Below, piece by piece: positions 1-12,880 of a stretch of 64,000 nucleotides of DNA. Position 1 is the stretch's first letter; each line of letters starts with the position of its first letter. The stretch spans positions 11,247,213-11,311,212 of the forward strand of contig NC_092574.1 of NCBI RefSeq assembly GCF_037975245.1, given 5' to 3'. The notes below the pieces were generated by a model. The model had not been told where the DNA came from. It searched no databases and was given only the letters and a program-made list of their open reading frames with translations. Both the position numbers and the translations under genes were made by a program. Source of the DNA: Apostichopus japonicus (lineage: Eukaryota; Echinodermata; Holothuroidea; Aspidochirotida; Stichopodidae).

Positions 1-289
1 ACATTTCTTTATCTAATTGAACACCCACCCACCCATCTCAGTATAATGTAGAGAGGATGAAAGCCTTTCGGGAAGTACTTTGAACAATTTTAGCGTGTTA
101 AGCATTTGGCCGATAATTGAAGAATTGTGGACAATGGTTAATTCATAGTGCATTTAAATAATACCAAGAATGGGAGATATGAGTTAATCATATTGTCTTG
201 GCTTATTTCAATCTCTGAGTCTGCTTAGGTTCTGTGACGTTAGCAAGTATTTCGGTCTGAGGTGGGTGAATGGTAGACCATTCTCATGC

Positions 290-712
290 ACTGAAGTCAT
301 GTGACAAGTGCACTCAGTCATGTGACAAGTGCACTTAGTCAGGTGATATGTGCACTCAATCAGGTGACAAGTGCACTCATTCAGGTGATATGTGCACTCA
401 ATCAGGAGACAAGTGCACCCAGTCATGTGATAAGTGCACTCAATCAGGTGACAAGTGTACTCATTCAGGTGATATGTGCACTCAATCAGGAGACAAGTGC
501 ACCCAGTCATGTGATAAGTGCACTCAATCAGGTGACAAGTGCACTCAGTCAGGTGATATGTGCACTCAGTCAGATGATATGTGTACTCAGTCAGATGATA
601 TGTGCACTCAATCAGGTGATATGTGCACTCAATCAGGTGACAAGTGTACTCAGTCAGTTGATATGTGCACTCAATCAGGAGACAAGTGTACTTAGTCAGG
701 TGACAGTGTGCA
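290..712. repeat. 21-bp minisatellite (about 20 units)
   Basis: Tandem units of 21 bp close to GTGCACTCAATCAGGTGACAA, varying at a few fixed positions (GACA/GATA, CAATCA/CAGTCA/CATTCA). Because the unit is seven codons long and stop-free, two forward frames and one reverse frame stay open and give heptad peptides such as CTQSGDK. There is no start context or splice site that ties these frames to the kinase exon that follows, so I call it non-coding. Confidence 0.95.
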
Positions 713-914
713 CATGTCATATGATAATTGAAATCTTCCAGCTGAACAAACATGAGATGGGAGAAGCGTGCTCCAACTGTGGTCTGACTTCATTGTGTCA
801 AGTCAGTCTCCTAATACTGTTAGGTTCAGTTATATTTTTTGTCTTCCAAAGTTGTTATTTAACAGAATGTTGTTGATGTTGAGTAACTTACAGCAGAGAT
901 GTTTGTGTCTACAG

Positions 915-1118
915 CCTAGCTCCAACAAGGAGGTCCCCCTGGAGGATGAAGCCTGGTACCACGGCGCCCTGCCGAGACAAGAGACGGAGGAGCTGCTGAA
1001 ACAGGAGGGAGACTTCATTGTCAGATTCAAGAGCGACGCCTCCGGCCAGTACGTGCTCTCCTGCAGGTCCGCCGATAAACAGAGGCACTTCCCGATCGTG
1101 AAACAAGACGATAGCACG
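915..1118 (+). CDS. FER: FES/FER exon: SH2 domain, first half
   Basis: Acceptor ...GTGTCTACAG before 915 and donor GTCAGT after 1118; 68 codons, phase 0 at both ends. Residues from EAWYHGALPR to YVLSCRS match the SH2 start, the alpha-A helix and beta-B strand. GDFIVRF carries the arginine that binds phosphotyrosine. This exon is clearly more GC-rich than the surrounding intron. Confidence 0.95.
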
Positions 1119-1544
1119 GTCAGTCCATTGCGAGTTTTTAAACCTGCAGAGAGTTAACCTATCTATGACAGCAAATCAATCTTGGGACTTATTTTTGCTG
1201 ATAGCTATTATTACAATAGTGCTTCTTTTTTTAATAATAGTATAATATATGTATATTATATTATATGTAATATATTCGCATAATAGCATAATATTTTTTA
1301 AATAAAGCATGTAAAAACACCATGTAAAATACACATTTTGGTGTTACAATACCATCCTCTGTAGGCAGTGGTGGGGCCAGGGGTCCTCAAAGGCCCCCCT
1401 TCCACACATCTTGGTCCCCCTTCCTCCCTCACATTACAAAATTAAAATGGCATACTGTGTGTGTTTGATATGATATATCATTAAGCCTGACTTTTCTCCT
1501 CCACACAATTTTTTTTAATGTCTGAATGTTCTGGTTTTTAACAG

Positions 1545-1712
1545 TATCGATTGGAAGGAGGGAGTTTTCGGTCAATCCAGGAACTGGTGAACCATCACTC
1601 AACTCAAACACCGGTGACAAAAGCCATGATGATCAGAAATCCAATAAGTAAGGTCAAGGACGAGCACGACCTTCGACACAAGGACATCCTGCTGGACACC
1701 AAATTAGGACAG
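1545..1712 (+). CDS. FER: FES/FER exon: SH2 second half and linker to kinase
   Basis: Acceptor TTTTAACAG and donor GTGAGT; 56 codons in phase 0. YRLEGGSFRSIQELVNHHS matches the SH2 C-terminal half, and HKDILLDTKLGQ is the lead-in to the kinase domain, stopping just before where the glycine loop should begin. The phase fits the preceding exon exactly. Confidence 0.95.
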
Positions 1713-1891
1713 GTGAGTTTCATGAAAGACACAACGATTCAATCTTTTAAAGGGTGTGAAGACTGGCGCAAAAAAAGAAACATCTAATGCCAGTAATCTG
1801 ACCTAGTTTCGAATGAGGTGTAATAGAAGTGTTACACACCACCATCAATCCCAGCAAATACACATACAGCTCGCTACCGTCAGTAAATTAG

Positions 1892-2115
1892 ACACTAGTG
1901 TACAGTCAGTACATACAGCTGCGGTCAATACCCACAGCACAGTGTACAAACGATACAGCGATGGACATCTCAGGTCCAGCTAGAGATAACAAGGTATCAC
2001 GTTTCATTACTGTCTGCATTTTGTAGCGACACGAACAAAACGTCACTTGCAAGCAACAGAGAGTTAACTTTTTCAGATGGCAGCACGCTGTTTGGGGCGA
2101 GTCTTTATTGCCTTT
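1892..2115 (+). repeat. Dispersed 225-bp repeat, copy in the kinase intron
   Basis: ACACTAGTGTACAGTCAGTACATACAGCTGCGG through GCACGCTGTTTGGGGCGAGTCTT is about 90 percent like 37365-37595. It lies in the interval where the missing kinase N-lobe exon should be. No coding frame; class unknown. Confidence 0.85.
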
Positions 2116-2538
2116 AATGGTAATGAAAAGTTAATTGGTAGATGAGTTAATTTCACTGACATTTACCCACTTTGTACCAGTGACCCTGAAACCTTGTAAT
2201 TTTTGTTTGGCCAATTGACTTGTATTTGAAGCTAACAGGGATGACCATGTGTGCACAACATGTGTCATGTTGTTTACTCCAGTCTATTCCTATCAACACA
2301 GTATGTGTGTGCACTAATGTTGAGTTAGTTGGGGAGATTCTTACTGTTGGTACATGGGCTAACGTAAGATGTTAGCTGAATTCTAGTGTATACCCCTTAA
2401 GCTGTAGGCAATGAAAAATTACTGTTTTAAGGTTTATTAAGCCACTGGTTGCCTCTCATGTGACATATATTGTGAGCTCTCATGTGACATATCACATGAC
2501 CTCTCATGTGCATCTCCTTGTCTATACTACTGCTGCAT

Positions 2539-2598
2539 TACTTATCGGCGTGGCAACAGACAGACATCCAATCTACATCGTCATGGAGCTTGTACAAG
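2539..2598 (+). pseudogene. FER: FES/FER exon remnant: kinase hinge (5' side lost)
   Basis: LIGVATDRHPIYIVMELVQ(G) is the beta-4/beta-5 and hinge segment. It ends at a GT donor at 2599 in phase 1, matching the next exon at 3280 (split glycine codon). The expected upstream part of this exon (the HPNIVK segment) is absent: the bases before it read TTAAL and lie in a short CTCATGTGACATAT-type repeat (2455-2510) with no polypyrimidine tract plus AG. The exon therefore looks truncated at its 5' side. Confidence 0.85.
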
Positions 2599-3279
2599 GT
2601 CAAAAACCAGATTTAAATGGATTTGACATCATTTCTTTTTTTCTGTGACAGCTATCAAAGTAGTTAGATTAGGGGGGCAAATTTTGCCTCTGATTCATTA
2701 GGGAATATGGTACACCGTAAACATCTCATTGTATATGGATACCCTGCCACTCTGGTTAGTTGTATGGAGAATTATTTTCTGGTCGCAAACAATGGAAATT
2801 TTATCGAAGAGGAAAATGTTTCCTCACTGCTAGTTGAATAGCCCATCTCAAGATTTATGCACCTAACTGGAGATTTATTGGTTGATTGAATGTAACCTAT
2901 TTTGACCGGCTTATAAATATGATAAATATCCTTATATTGTCCATATATATCCGTATATCATAAATATCCTTATAAATATCTTTCTAAATATACGGTGACA
3001 TTTTCTAGAAATTGAAGTTTTGTACGGTTTATTTCTGGTTACACATTCAGAGAAGATTGCAATTACACATGAGCTCTTTTATTAGTTTTTGGCGTGCTCT
3101 ACACTGATGTGCAACATGTACCATGAACAGAGGAACTTTATTTGCTACGTTTAGGCTTGTATCATAATTAATACACACAAAACAGACTAAACAACAATAG
3201 ATTTATGAGATGAAATCAGTAAATTGTTTAAAAAGATTGATTTTACTGACTGATGTTTGCTTCTCTGTCACCTTTGCAG

Positions 3280-3403
3280 GAGGAGATCTTTTGAAGTTGC
3301 TTCGAGATGACAGCAAGACCTTGAGTGTCCCCGAGAAGATTAAAATGAGTGAAGACGCAGCATTAGGGATGTCCTACTTGGAGGGCAAAAGTTGTATTCA
3401 CAG
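3280..3403 (+). CDS. FER: FES/FER exon: kinase helix D-E to the catalytic loop
   Basis: Acceptor CCTTTGCAG, donor GTAAAC. It encodes GDLLKLLRDDSKTLSVPEKI...ALGMSYLEGKSCIHR, ending within the arginine codon of HRD. Phase 1 in and phase 2 out match its neighbours. Alignment to the family is gap-free through helix E. Confidence 0.95.
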
Positions 3404-4017
3404 GTAAACTAGAAATTGTCCTGGGATTAATAAACATGTGTGTGGGTTTATGGATGTAGGCATGGGTATGCATGTATGCTAGTATGTATTTGTTGAGGAA
3501 CAAACAAGAAGAACTCAGATAAGTAATCAGGACTCTCGTCTATTTGAAACTTTGTGTGATATCTGCTTTCAAAGGCAAAATGTCAAAACTGAATACTAAA
3601 GACAATTCTCGTTACTTAACCAAATAAGGAGAATGGGACATTCCCACTGCTTTAAAAAATTAGACATTTTGCTCTTGATGGTTGTAATTGTAGAATGCTG
3701 CCAGTAAATTGTAGTGATAAGTCACTTTCTGTTAACAGATAGAACCTCACCACCATCATGCAACCCCTCCCCCCTCCCCACCTCACACCATTGATCTCCT
3801 ATCCATCTACACGAATGTTAGAATAAACACTCTGTGGAACTGAAATGATGTTAACATTATCAAAAATGCGGCAACATTAAGGAATGAAACCTCAAGGTAG
3901 GGAGAAATTTTTTGGGAGGGGCCCAATAACGTGAGATGCCAAATGCTCTGTATATTACAGCAGATCTAGTAGCTTGATATATGGTCACAGCCATGCTCCC
4001 ACAGTATACCTCTGTAA

Positions 4018-4206
<189 letters not shown>

Positions 4207-4230
4207 GTAAAGGTTGTGTGTACATATGTC

Positions 4231-4528
4231 CAGGCACGTAGCCAAGGGGGGGCCAAGGGGGCGAGCTCCCCCCCCTTGAGCATATTTTTTTGTATATTTT
4301 TATGATATCCCTAGTAATTTCAAAATAGAAAATGTTTAAATGCAACTTACAAGGCCTGGGAAGTGCCATTTCCAGCGATCTGGTAGGCATTTTCGGCCAA
4401 AGTTTTCTTGTACTCTTCATGCCACTCGTGATGGCGCTACGCTAAGATAGTTTGCAGAGCCATATTTGGCTCTGATAGTTTGCCTACAGGTTCGCCCCTC
4501 CCTTGGCAAATTCCTGGCTACGTGCCTG
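4231..4528. mobile_element. MITE-like DNA element with 14-bp terminal inverted repeats
   Basis: Left end CAGGCACGTAGCCA (4231-4244) is an exact inverse of the right end TGGCTACGTGCCTG (4515-4528). Poly-G/poly-C sits just inside the left end. The interior holds a segment (around 4340-4420) also found near 34365-34420 and in the other orientation at 35205-35340. No open reading frame for a transposase. No clear target-site duplication. The ends resemble hAT-type non-autonomous elements, but that class is inference. Confidence 0.8.
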
Positions 4529-4560
4529 AGTTTGGCAAAGAAGTGGTAAAAGCAGTTACT

Positions 4561-6928
4561 GTGGGTCTGTTTCAAAACCTGCGTGTTCAAAACCTTAGAG
4601 AGTGTTGTGGACGATTGGCTAAGGCGTCAGACTTGTGATCCAAGGATTGCTGGTTTGACTCCTGCCTAGTCCATTATGTTGTGTCCTTGGGCAAGATGCT
4701 TTATCTCAATTGCCTCTCTCCACCCAGAGGTTAAATGGGTACCTGTGAGGTAACTTGTCATTGGGCGCAGTATATAACTGCAGCCGCCTGGAGGGATTGT
4801 CTCTGGGACAGGTTATCATTGACCAGGGGTAACATATCTTCTGTAAAGTGCTTTGATACCTATTGCTGGTATAAGCGCTATATAAAAGTGAAATATTCTT
4901 TGGGTCTGTTTCAAAACCTGCGTGTTCAAAACCTTAGAGAGTGTTGTGGACGATTGGCTAAGACGACGGACTTGTGATCCAAGGATTGCTGGTTCGACTC
5001 CTGCCTAGTCCATTACGTTGTGTCCTTGGGCAAGATGCTTTATCTCAATTGCCTCTCTCCACCCAGAGGTTAAATGGGTACCTGTGAGGTAACTTGTCAT
5101 TGGGCGCAGTATATAACTGCAGCTGTCTGGAGGGATTGTCTCTGGGACAGGTTATCATTGACCAGGGATAACATATCTTCTGTAAAGTGCTTTGATACCT
5201 ATTGCTGGTATAAGCGCTATATAAAAGTGAAATATTCTGTGGGTCTGTTTCAAAACCTGCGTGTTCAAAACCTTAGAGAGTGTTGTGGACGATTGGCTAA
5301 GGCGTCGGACTTGTGATCCAAGGATTGCTGGTTCGACTCCTGCCTAGTCCATTACTTTGTGTCCTTGGGCAAGATGCTTTATCTCAATTGCCTCTCTCCA
5401 CCCAGGGGTTAAATGGGTACCTGTGAGGTAACTTGTTATTGGGCGCAGTATATAACTGCAGCCGCCTGGAGGGATTGTCTCTGGGACAGGTTATCATTGA
5501 CCAGGGATAACATATCTTCTGTAAAGTGCTTTGATACCTATTGCTGGTATAAGCGCTATATAAAAGTGAAATATTCTGTGGGTCTGTTTCAAAACCTGCG
5601 TGTTAAAAACCTTAGAGAGTGTTGTGGACGATTGGCTAAGGCGTCGGACTTGTGATCCAAGGATTGCTGGTTCGACTCCTGCCTAGTCCAAGTGTCCCTG
5701 GGCAAGATGCTTTATCTCAATTGCCTCTCTCCACCCAGAGGTTAAATGGGTACCTGTGAGGTAACTTGTCATTGGGCGCAGTATATAACTGCAGCTGCCT
5801 GGAGGGATTGTCTCTGGGACAGGTTATCATTGACCAGGGATAACATATCTTCTGTAAAGTGCTTTGATACCTATTGCTGGTATAAGCGCTATATAAAAGT
5901 GAAATATTCTGTGGGTCTGTTTCAAAACCTGCGTGTTCAAAACCTTAGAGAGTGTTGTGGACGATTGGCTAAGACGACGGACTTGTGATCCAAGGATTGC
6001 TGGTTCGACTCCTGCCTAGTCCATTACGTTGTGTCCTTGGGCAAGATGCTTTATCTCAATTGCCTCTCTCCACCCAGGGGTTAAATGGGTACCTGTGAGG
6101 TAACTTGTCATTGGGCGCAGTATATAACTGCAGCTGCCTGGAGGGATTGTCTCTGGGACAGGTTATCATTGACCAGGGGTAACATATCTTCTGTAAAGTG
6201 CTTTGATACCTATTGCTGGTATTAGCGCTATATAAAAGTGAAATATTCTGTGGGTCTGTTTCAAAACCTGCGTGTTCAAAACCTTAGAGAGTGTTGTGGA
6301 CGATTGGCTAAGGCGTCAGACTTGTGATCCAAGGATTGCTGGTTTGACTCCTGCCTAGTCCATTACCTTGTGTCCTTGGGCAAGATGCTTTATCTCAATT
6401 GCCTCTCTCCACCCAGGGGTTAAATGGGTACCTGTGAGGTAACTTGTCATTGGGTGCAGTATATAACTGCAGCTGCCTGGAGGGATTGTCTCTGGGACAG
6501 GTTATCATTGACCAGGGGTAACATATCTTCTGTAAAGTGCTTTGATACCTATTGCTGGTATTAGCACTTTATAAAAGTGAAATATTCTGTGGGTCTGTTT
6601 CAAACCTGCGTGTTCAAAACCTTAGAGAGTGTTGTGGACGATTGGCTAAGAGGACGGACTTGTGATCCAAGGATTGCTGGTTCGACTCCTGCCTAGTCCA
6701 TTACTTTGTGTCCTTGGGCAAGATGCTTTATCTCAATTGCCTCTCTCCACCCAGGGGTTAAATGGGTACCTGCTAGGTAACTTGTCATTGGGCGCAGTAT
6801 ATAACTGCAGCCGCCTGGAGGGATTGTCTCTGGGACAGGTTATCATTGACCAGGGATAACATATCTTCTGTAAAGCTCTTGAGACCTATTGCTGGTATAA
6901 GTGCTATATATAAGTGAAATATTATTAT
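4561..6928 (+). repeat. Tandem array of seven tRNA-derived SINE copies (339-bp unit)
   Basis: Seven head-to-tail units start near 4561, 4900, 5239, 5578, 5911, 6250 and 6589; spacing is 339 bp except one 333-bp unit. Each unit holds a B-box-like GGTTCGACTCC (or GGTTTGACTCC), a degraded A box (TGGACGATTGGCTAAGG), a body with CTTGGGCAAGATGCTTTATCTCAATTGCCTCTCTCCACCC, and a tail AAGCGCTATATAAAAGTGAAATATT. The last unit ends in (ATT)n plus poly-T, the SINE 3' end. An 80-codon frame repeats in four of the units and is a by-product of the repeat. A dispersed single copy lies at about 55589-55885. Confidence 0.93.
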
Positions 6929-7439
6929 TACTATTTTTTTTTTTTTTTTGGGTAATAATAATTAACATTAGGGGCAATATAACGTCATCATCAAATGATG
7001 GCATGTTTTTTATTAAGCAAGAGGAATTTGTGCTTTGTTGCTGAAAATTGAAAAAATTATGACAGATTATGAAACCTTAAAATTTAGCAAAAATTAAACA
7101 GTTTAGAAACTAGGAATTCCCCCCCCAAACTAGGGTCTGGTTTATTCTTGAGTTAAAAGTGGGGTTCTATGAAATATTAAGCCTCACATTATGATATAGC
7201 TTTGAAGAACACTGAATTTAATTGAACCCTTTGCATTTTTATAATCAACAGGGCATCCTATGCATCACTTTGGGAACAATTTAAAAATTTTGTGATTCTA
7301 GAAAAAAAATCATAATGACTAAAGACTTACAATAATTATATGGAAGGTTTTTAAAAAAGGACTATATATTAAGTCAGAGTGCTAAAATATTGATTTCAAA
7401 AGCTCAGATATTCCTAAATTTTAATTGTTAAAGTGGGAC

Positions 7440-10400
7440 AAACAAGAAAGAAAGTTCTCAAATGCCAGTCAGACGGCTCAATATGGATTCCCAGAGCTCA
7501 AAAATATGCTTCTCTCTAAAATTAAAATGTTAGTCTATGGAACTTAGAGCCTCTAAATATTAAAATGATTTTGAAATGTTTTGTAATAACTTCATTCAAA
7601 TTAGGAATTGATGATATCATTGTTGCTTAATTCAGAAAGACATCCTCTATCTGATGCATTATTGTGGAAAAACTTAGAACCTCATTATTTTTGCCCAAAA
7701 AGTAAAACATATAAGGTTTTAGCCTTAAAAAATTGTTAAATTTGGACAAACAGAAATAGAAAGTTCTCAAATGCCAGTCAGGATGCTCATTATGGATTCC
7801 TAGAGCTCAGAAATATGCTTCTCTCTGAAGTTAAAATGTGTTAGTCTATGGATTTTTATGCTTATTAAAATGATTTTCAAAATGTTTTATCATAACTTCT
7901 TTCACATTGGAAATGTATGATATCACTGTTGCTTAATTCAAAAGGACACCCTCTATCTAATGCATATGTGTAGAAAGAACTTAAAATGTCATGATTTTGG
8001 CACAAAAAAAAAAACTCATAAGGTTTATAGCCATACAAATTCATTAAATTTGGACCAAAAAAAGTTCTCAAATGCCAGTCAGGATGCTCATTATAGATTC
8101 ACAAAGCTCAGAAATATGCTTCTCTCTGAAGTTAAAATGTGTTATTCTATGGATTATTATGCTTATTGAAATGATTTTTAAAATGTTTCATTATAACTTC
8201 TTTCACATTGGGAATGTATGATATGATTGTTGCTTACATCAGAAGGACACCCTCTATCTAATGCATATGTGTGGAAAGAACTAAAAAGGTCATGATTTTG
8301 GCCACAAAAAAAAAACTTGTAAGGTGTTAGCCTTACAAAACTGTTAAATTTTGGACAAAAAGAGAAAGTTCTCAAATGCCAGTAAGGATGCTCATTATGG
8401 ATTCCCAGAGCTCAGAAATATGCTTCTTTTTGAAGTTAAAATGTGTTTAGTCTATGGATTTTTATGCTTATTGAAATGATTTTCAAAATGTTTCATTATA
8501 ACTTCTTTCACATTGGGAATGTATTATATCATTGTTGCTTTATACAGAAGGACACCCTCCATCTAATGCATCACCGTGGAAAGAATTAAACTGTTCATGA
8601 TATCTAAATTGGGGCCAAAAACTCAACAAGTTCTCCAATGCCACTCAGGATGCCCATTATGGAACCAGAGCTTGGAAACATACTTTTCTCTGAAGTTAAA
8701 AGTGGTAGTGTATGGAATTTCATGCTTATTAAATGATTTTCAAAATGTTTCATAATTACTTCTTGGGAGTGTATGATATCATTGTTGCTTTATACAGAAG
8801 GACACCGCCATCCTATGCATTATTGTGGAAAAACTTAAAGGTCATGATTGTGGCCACAAAAAAAAAAACTTGTAAGGCTTACAAGGCCTTACAAAACTGT
8901 TAAATTTTGGACAAAAAAAAAGTTCTCAAATGCCAGTCAGGATGCTCATTATGGATTCCCAGAGCTAAAAAATATGCTATTCTCTGAAGTTAAAAGTGGT
9001 AAGTGAATGGATTTTTATGCTTATTAAAATGATTTTCAAAATGTTTCTAAAAATTCCTTTCACATTGGGAATGTTTTATATCATATTGCCTCCTTCAGAA
9101 GGACACCTTCCATCTAATGCATCACCGTGGAAGAATTAAACTGTTCATGATATCTAAATTGGGGCCAAACACTCAACAAGTTCTCCAATGCCACTCAGGA
9201 TGCCCATTACGGATCCAGAGCTTGGAAACATACTTTCTCTGAAGTTAAAAGTGGTAGTGTATGGATTTTTATGCTTATTAAAATGATTTTCAAAATGTTT
9301 CATAATTACTTCTTTCACATTGGGAATGTATTATATCATTGTTGCTTACTTTAGGAGGGACAGCCTTTGTCACTTACACATCGTTGTGGAAAGAATGAAA
9401 ATGGTCATGATATTTTGTTTTGGTGGAAAATTTAATAATTCGTAAGGCGATATGAATAGTCTTACTAAATCAATTAACTTGAACAAACAAAATGTTCTCA
9501 AATGCCAGTCAGGATGCTCAGTACCAATTCCCCGAGCTTGGAAACATACTTTTCTCTGAAGGTTAAAAGTGGTAATGTTTGGATTTTTATGCTTATTAAA
9601 ATGATTTTCAAAATGTTTTTCATAACTTCTGTTACATTGGGAATGAATTATATCATTGGTGCTGAATTTAGGAGGACACCCAAAATCATATGCATATATT
9701 TGTGGAACAACTTAAAAGGTCATGATTTTGGTAAAAAGTAAAACAAAAATCATTAAGCTTTAGCATTACAAAACATTAAATTGGGACAAATATAAAAAGG
9801 TTCTCATATGCCAGTCAGGATGCTCATTATGGATTCCCAGAGACCAGAAATTTGCTTTTCTCTGAAATAAAAAGTGTTAGTCTAAAGAACTTAAAGCCTC
9901 TAAATATTTAAAATGATTTTTAACATGTTTGATTATAACTTCTTTCAAATTTGGAATTGATTGTATCCATTGTTGCCTAACACAGAAGGAAACCCTCCAT
10001 TTCATGTGTAATTGTGGAAAAAAATTAAATGGTTATGACTTTGGCCAAAAATGATAAAAATCATAAGGTTTTAGCCTTACAAAATTATTAAATTTGGACC
10101 AAAACGAAAGTTTTCAAATGCAGAAACATGTATTGAGTTAAAATGAAAAGATAAAATGAGTGTGGCCAAAAACAAATTGAATCACAAGGCTATTGCCCAT
10201 TACATAATAAATAATTGGGATCAAATCATTTTAGAAACAGGTCATTATTTTGGCAAATAATAAAAAATCATCATAAGGCAAACAAAATAAGGTATTTATA
10301 AGCAAGTACAATATCATTATAGTTTAAACAAAATATGAAAGTTCTAAAATAGATTCACAGAGCCCAGAAATGTTCTTTTCTCTGAAAGTTAACCTTCTAA

Positions 10401-12370
10401 ACATTAAAGTGATTTTCCCCAAAAAATGTCTATAGCTTCTTTCAAGGTAGGAACAGATCATATTCATCTAATATAATTCAGAATGACAACTTCCAATCTA
10501 GGTATAATATTAGAAAGAATTAAAAATAGGTCACGATTGTAGCCACAGAAAGAAAAATGGAGTTAAAGGTGGTAGTCTTTAGAAGTTTTACCCTCTAAAC
10601 ATTAAAGTGATTTTACAAAAAAATGGCTATAACTTCCATCAATGTGGGAACAGATCATATTACTTAATTCAGAAGTAATAATAACTCAGAAGTAATAAGT
10701 ACTCAGACATAATAAGTCAGAAGTAATAATTCAGAAGTAATAATAACTTAAATCAGAATGACAACTTCCAATCTAGGTATAATATTAGAAAGAATTGAAA
10801 AAAAGGTCAGAATTTTAGCCACAGAAAAAATGGAGTTTTAACCCTCTTAACATGCCACTTTTAGCTTCAGAGAAAAGCATAAAATTCTTGGTGCTGAGAA
10901 TCTAAATTGAATGATTTTGTGTTATATGAAATCATTTTGATAATTAGGGACTACCACTAAAATAAATGCAAACCAGGGCTCTAGGAATCCATAAAGAGCA
11001 TCCAGACCTGATAATTGAGAATAAAAGACATTCTATGCATAATTTTGGAAAGAATTAAAACAGTCATGATTTTTGCTAAAGAATTAAAAAAAAAGTCATA
11101 GGCTATATATGGCCCTACAAAACTTTCAATTTGGCAGAAGTTTTCAAATGCCATTGTTGCTTTTTGCTGAAGGACACCCTCCATCCTATGCGTAATTTTG
11201 GAAAGGCCTTTAAAGGTCATGATTGTTTTCAAATATTATCAAAAATCATTCAATCATTCAATTTGGACAGAAGTCAGGATACTCATAATGGCATCTCAAA
11301 GCTCAGAAATGTGCATAAAATGATTTTCAAAATTTGTCATAATAATTTCTTTCAAATTTGGATTGTATTATATGATTGTTGCTTAATTCAGAAAGACACA
11401 CACCATCCTATGCATCATTGTGGAAATACTTAAAAAGGTCATGGTTTAGCTAAAGAAAATCATAACTTAGTTAATTTAAATTTAACTTAAATTTAATTTT
11501 ACAAACTTATTTAATTTGGACCAAATAACAATTTCTTAAATGCCAGTCAGGATGCTCATTATGGATTCTCAGAGCTAGGCCTCTTATAGTATTAAAATAA
11601 TTTTATGGTTTTAGAGTAACAAAACTGTTAAAGTTGGACAAACAAAAATAGAAAGTTCTGATGTTAAAGTGTTAGTCTATGGAACCAAAAGCCTCTAAAT
11701 ATTAAAATGATTTTTTAAAATGTTATATTATAACTTCTTTCAAATTAGGAATTGATATAATTGTTGCTTAATTCAGAAGGATACCCTCAACTTAAAAGTT
11801 CATTTTTTTGGGCCAAAAAATAAAACAAAATTATAAGGTTTCAGCCTACAAAACTGTTAAATATGGACCAAAAAAAATAGAAAGTTCTCAAATGCCAGTC
11901 AGGATGTTCATTATGGATTCCAAGTTAAATAGTTAGTCTATGGAACTTAGAGTCGCTAAATATTAAAATGATTTTTAAAATGTTTTGTTATAACTTCTTT
12001 CAAATTAGGAATTTATTATATCATTGTTGCTTGTGGAAAAAACAGGAAGGCATGATTTGCCACAAAAAAATCAAAAATCATTAAATTGGGACAAACAACA
12101 AAGGTTCTCAAATGCCATTCAGGATGCTCATTATAAATTCCCAGAGCTCAGAAATATGCTTTATACTGAAACTAATAGTTGAAGTCTATGGACTGTTAAA
12201 CCTCTAAATATTAAAATAATTATCAGAATGTTTCATTTCACTTCCTTTCAAATTGAGAATGTAGCATATTATTTGAACTTAATGCAGTAGGACAACTTCC
12301 ATCCCAACCATAATTTTGGAAGAATTAAAAAAAGTCTGTGATTTTAACCAAAAGCTAAAACAAAAAAATC
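7440..12370 (+). repeat. About 300-bp satellite array, forward-oriented half
   Basis: Diverged tandem units of roughly 300-308 bp. Anchor motif GTTCTCAAATGCCAGTCAGGATGCTCATTATGGATTCCCAGAGCTC occurs near 7454, 7762, 8063, 8367, 8922, 9494 and 9800 and in weaker form to about 12110. Each unit also holds GAAGTTAAAATGTGTTAGTC, AAAATGATTTTCAAAATGTTT, AAGGACACCCTCTATCTAATGCAT and GGTCATGATTTTGG. The stretch from 10110 to 11500 is the most decayed. Open frames here are short and do not match any family. Confidence 0.88.
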
Positions 12371-12880
12371 ATCAGTCAATAATATTAATAATAATAAGTA
12401 ATATTTTAAGCGCATAATCAGCAACACTGCTCAAATGTAAAACCTAAAAACAAATAGTAACAAAAACCTAAATATTAAATATATAGGACCAATAAGGCAT
12501 AAAACGTAAAAGCCCAACAGTATAAAAAACACTCGTACTAAACGATAATAAAAAAATTACAAACTGAACGCATACAGTCCAAAACAATTTCAGAAGTATG
12601 TAAATAGTAAAATAATTTTAAAAACTTAACAAAATGCACAAAAGATCAAATCATAGTCTATGTTTATAAATATAAATAAGTATGAGAAACAATAATACAG
12701 TAAGACAATTATTGTAAAAGCCTAAAACAGATAGTAATAAACACCCAATGCTAAACGATAATAAATAGAACCCTAAATTCGGTCAAGAAAAAAAACACCT
12801 TTCAAATGTCAGATAGAATGCTTATGATGAGTTACCAGATATGCTTGTCTAGGATCAGTTTAAAGTGGTTTAAAAGTGGG
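12371..12880. other. AT-rich spacer between inverted satellite halves
   Basis: About 500 bp of A-rich sequence (AATAATAATAAGTAATATT, repeated CCTAAAAAC and TAGTAA words) without the satellite anchor motif. It separates the forward and reverse halves of the array. No gene seen. Confidence 0.5.

Noticed and set aside
301..876. Long plus-strand frame over the minisatellite (and its minus-strand partner)
   Set aside because: It results from the 21-bp period, with no start context and no link to the SH2 exon.
4735..5988. Four near-identical 80-codon frames beginning MGTCEVTCHW
   Set aside because: They are the same phase of each SINE unit, cross unit borders and include B-box sequence; not a gene family.
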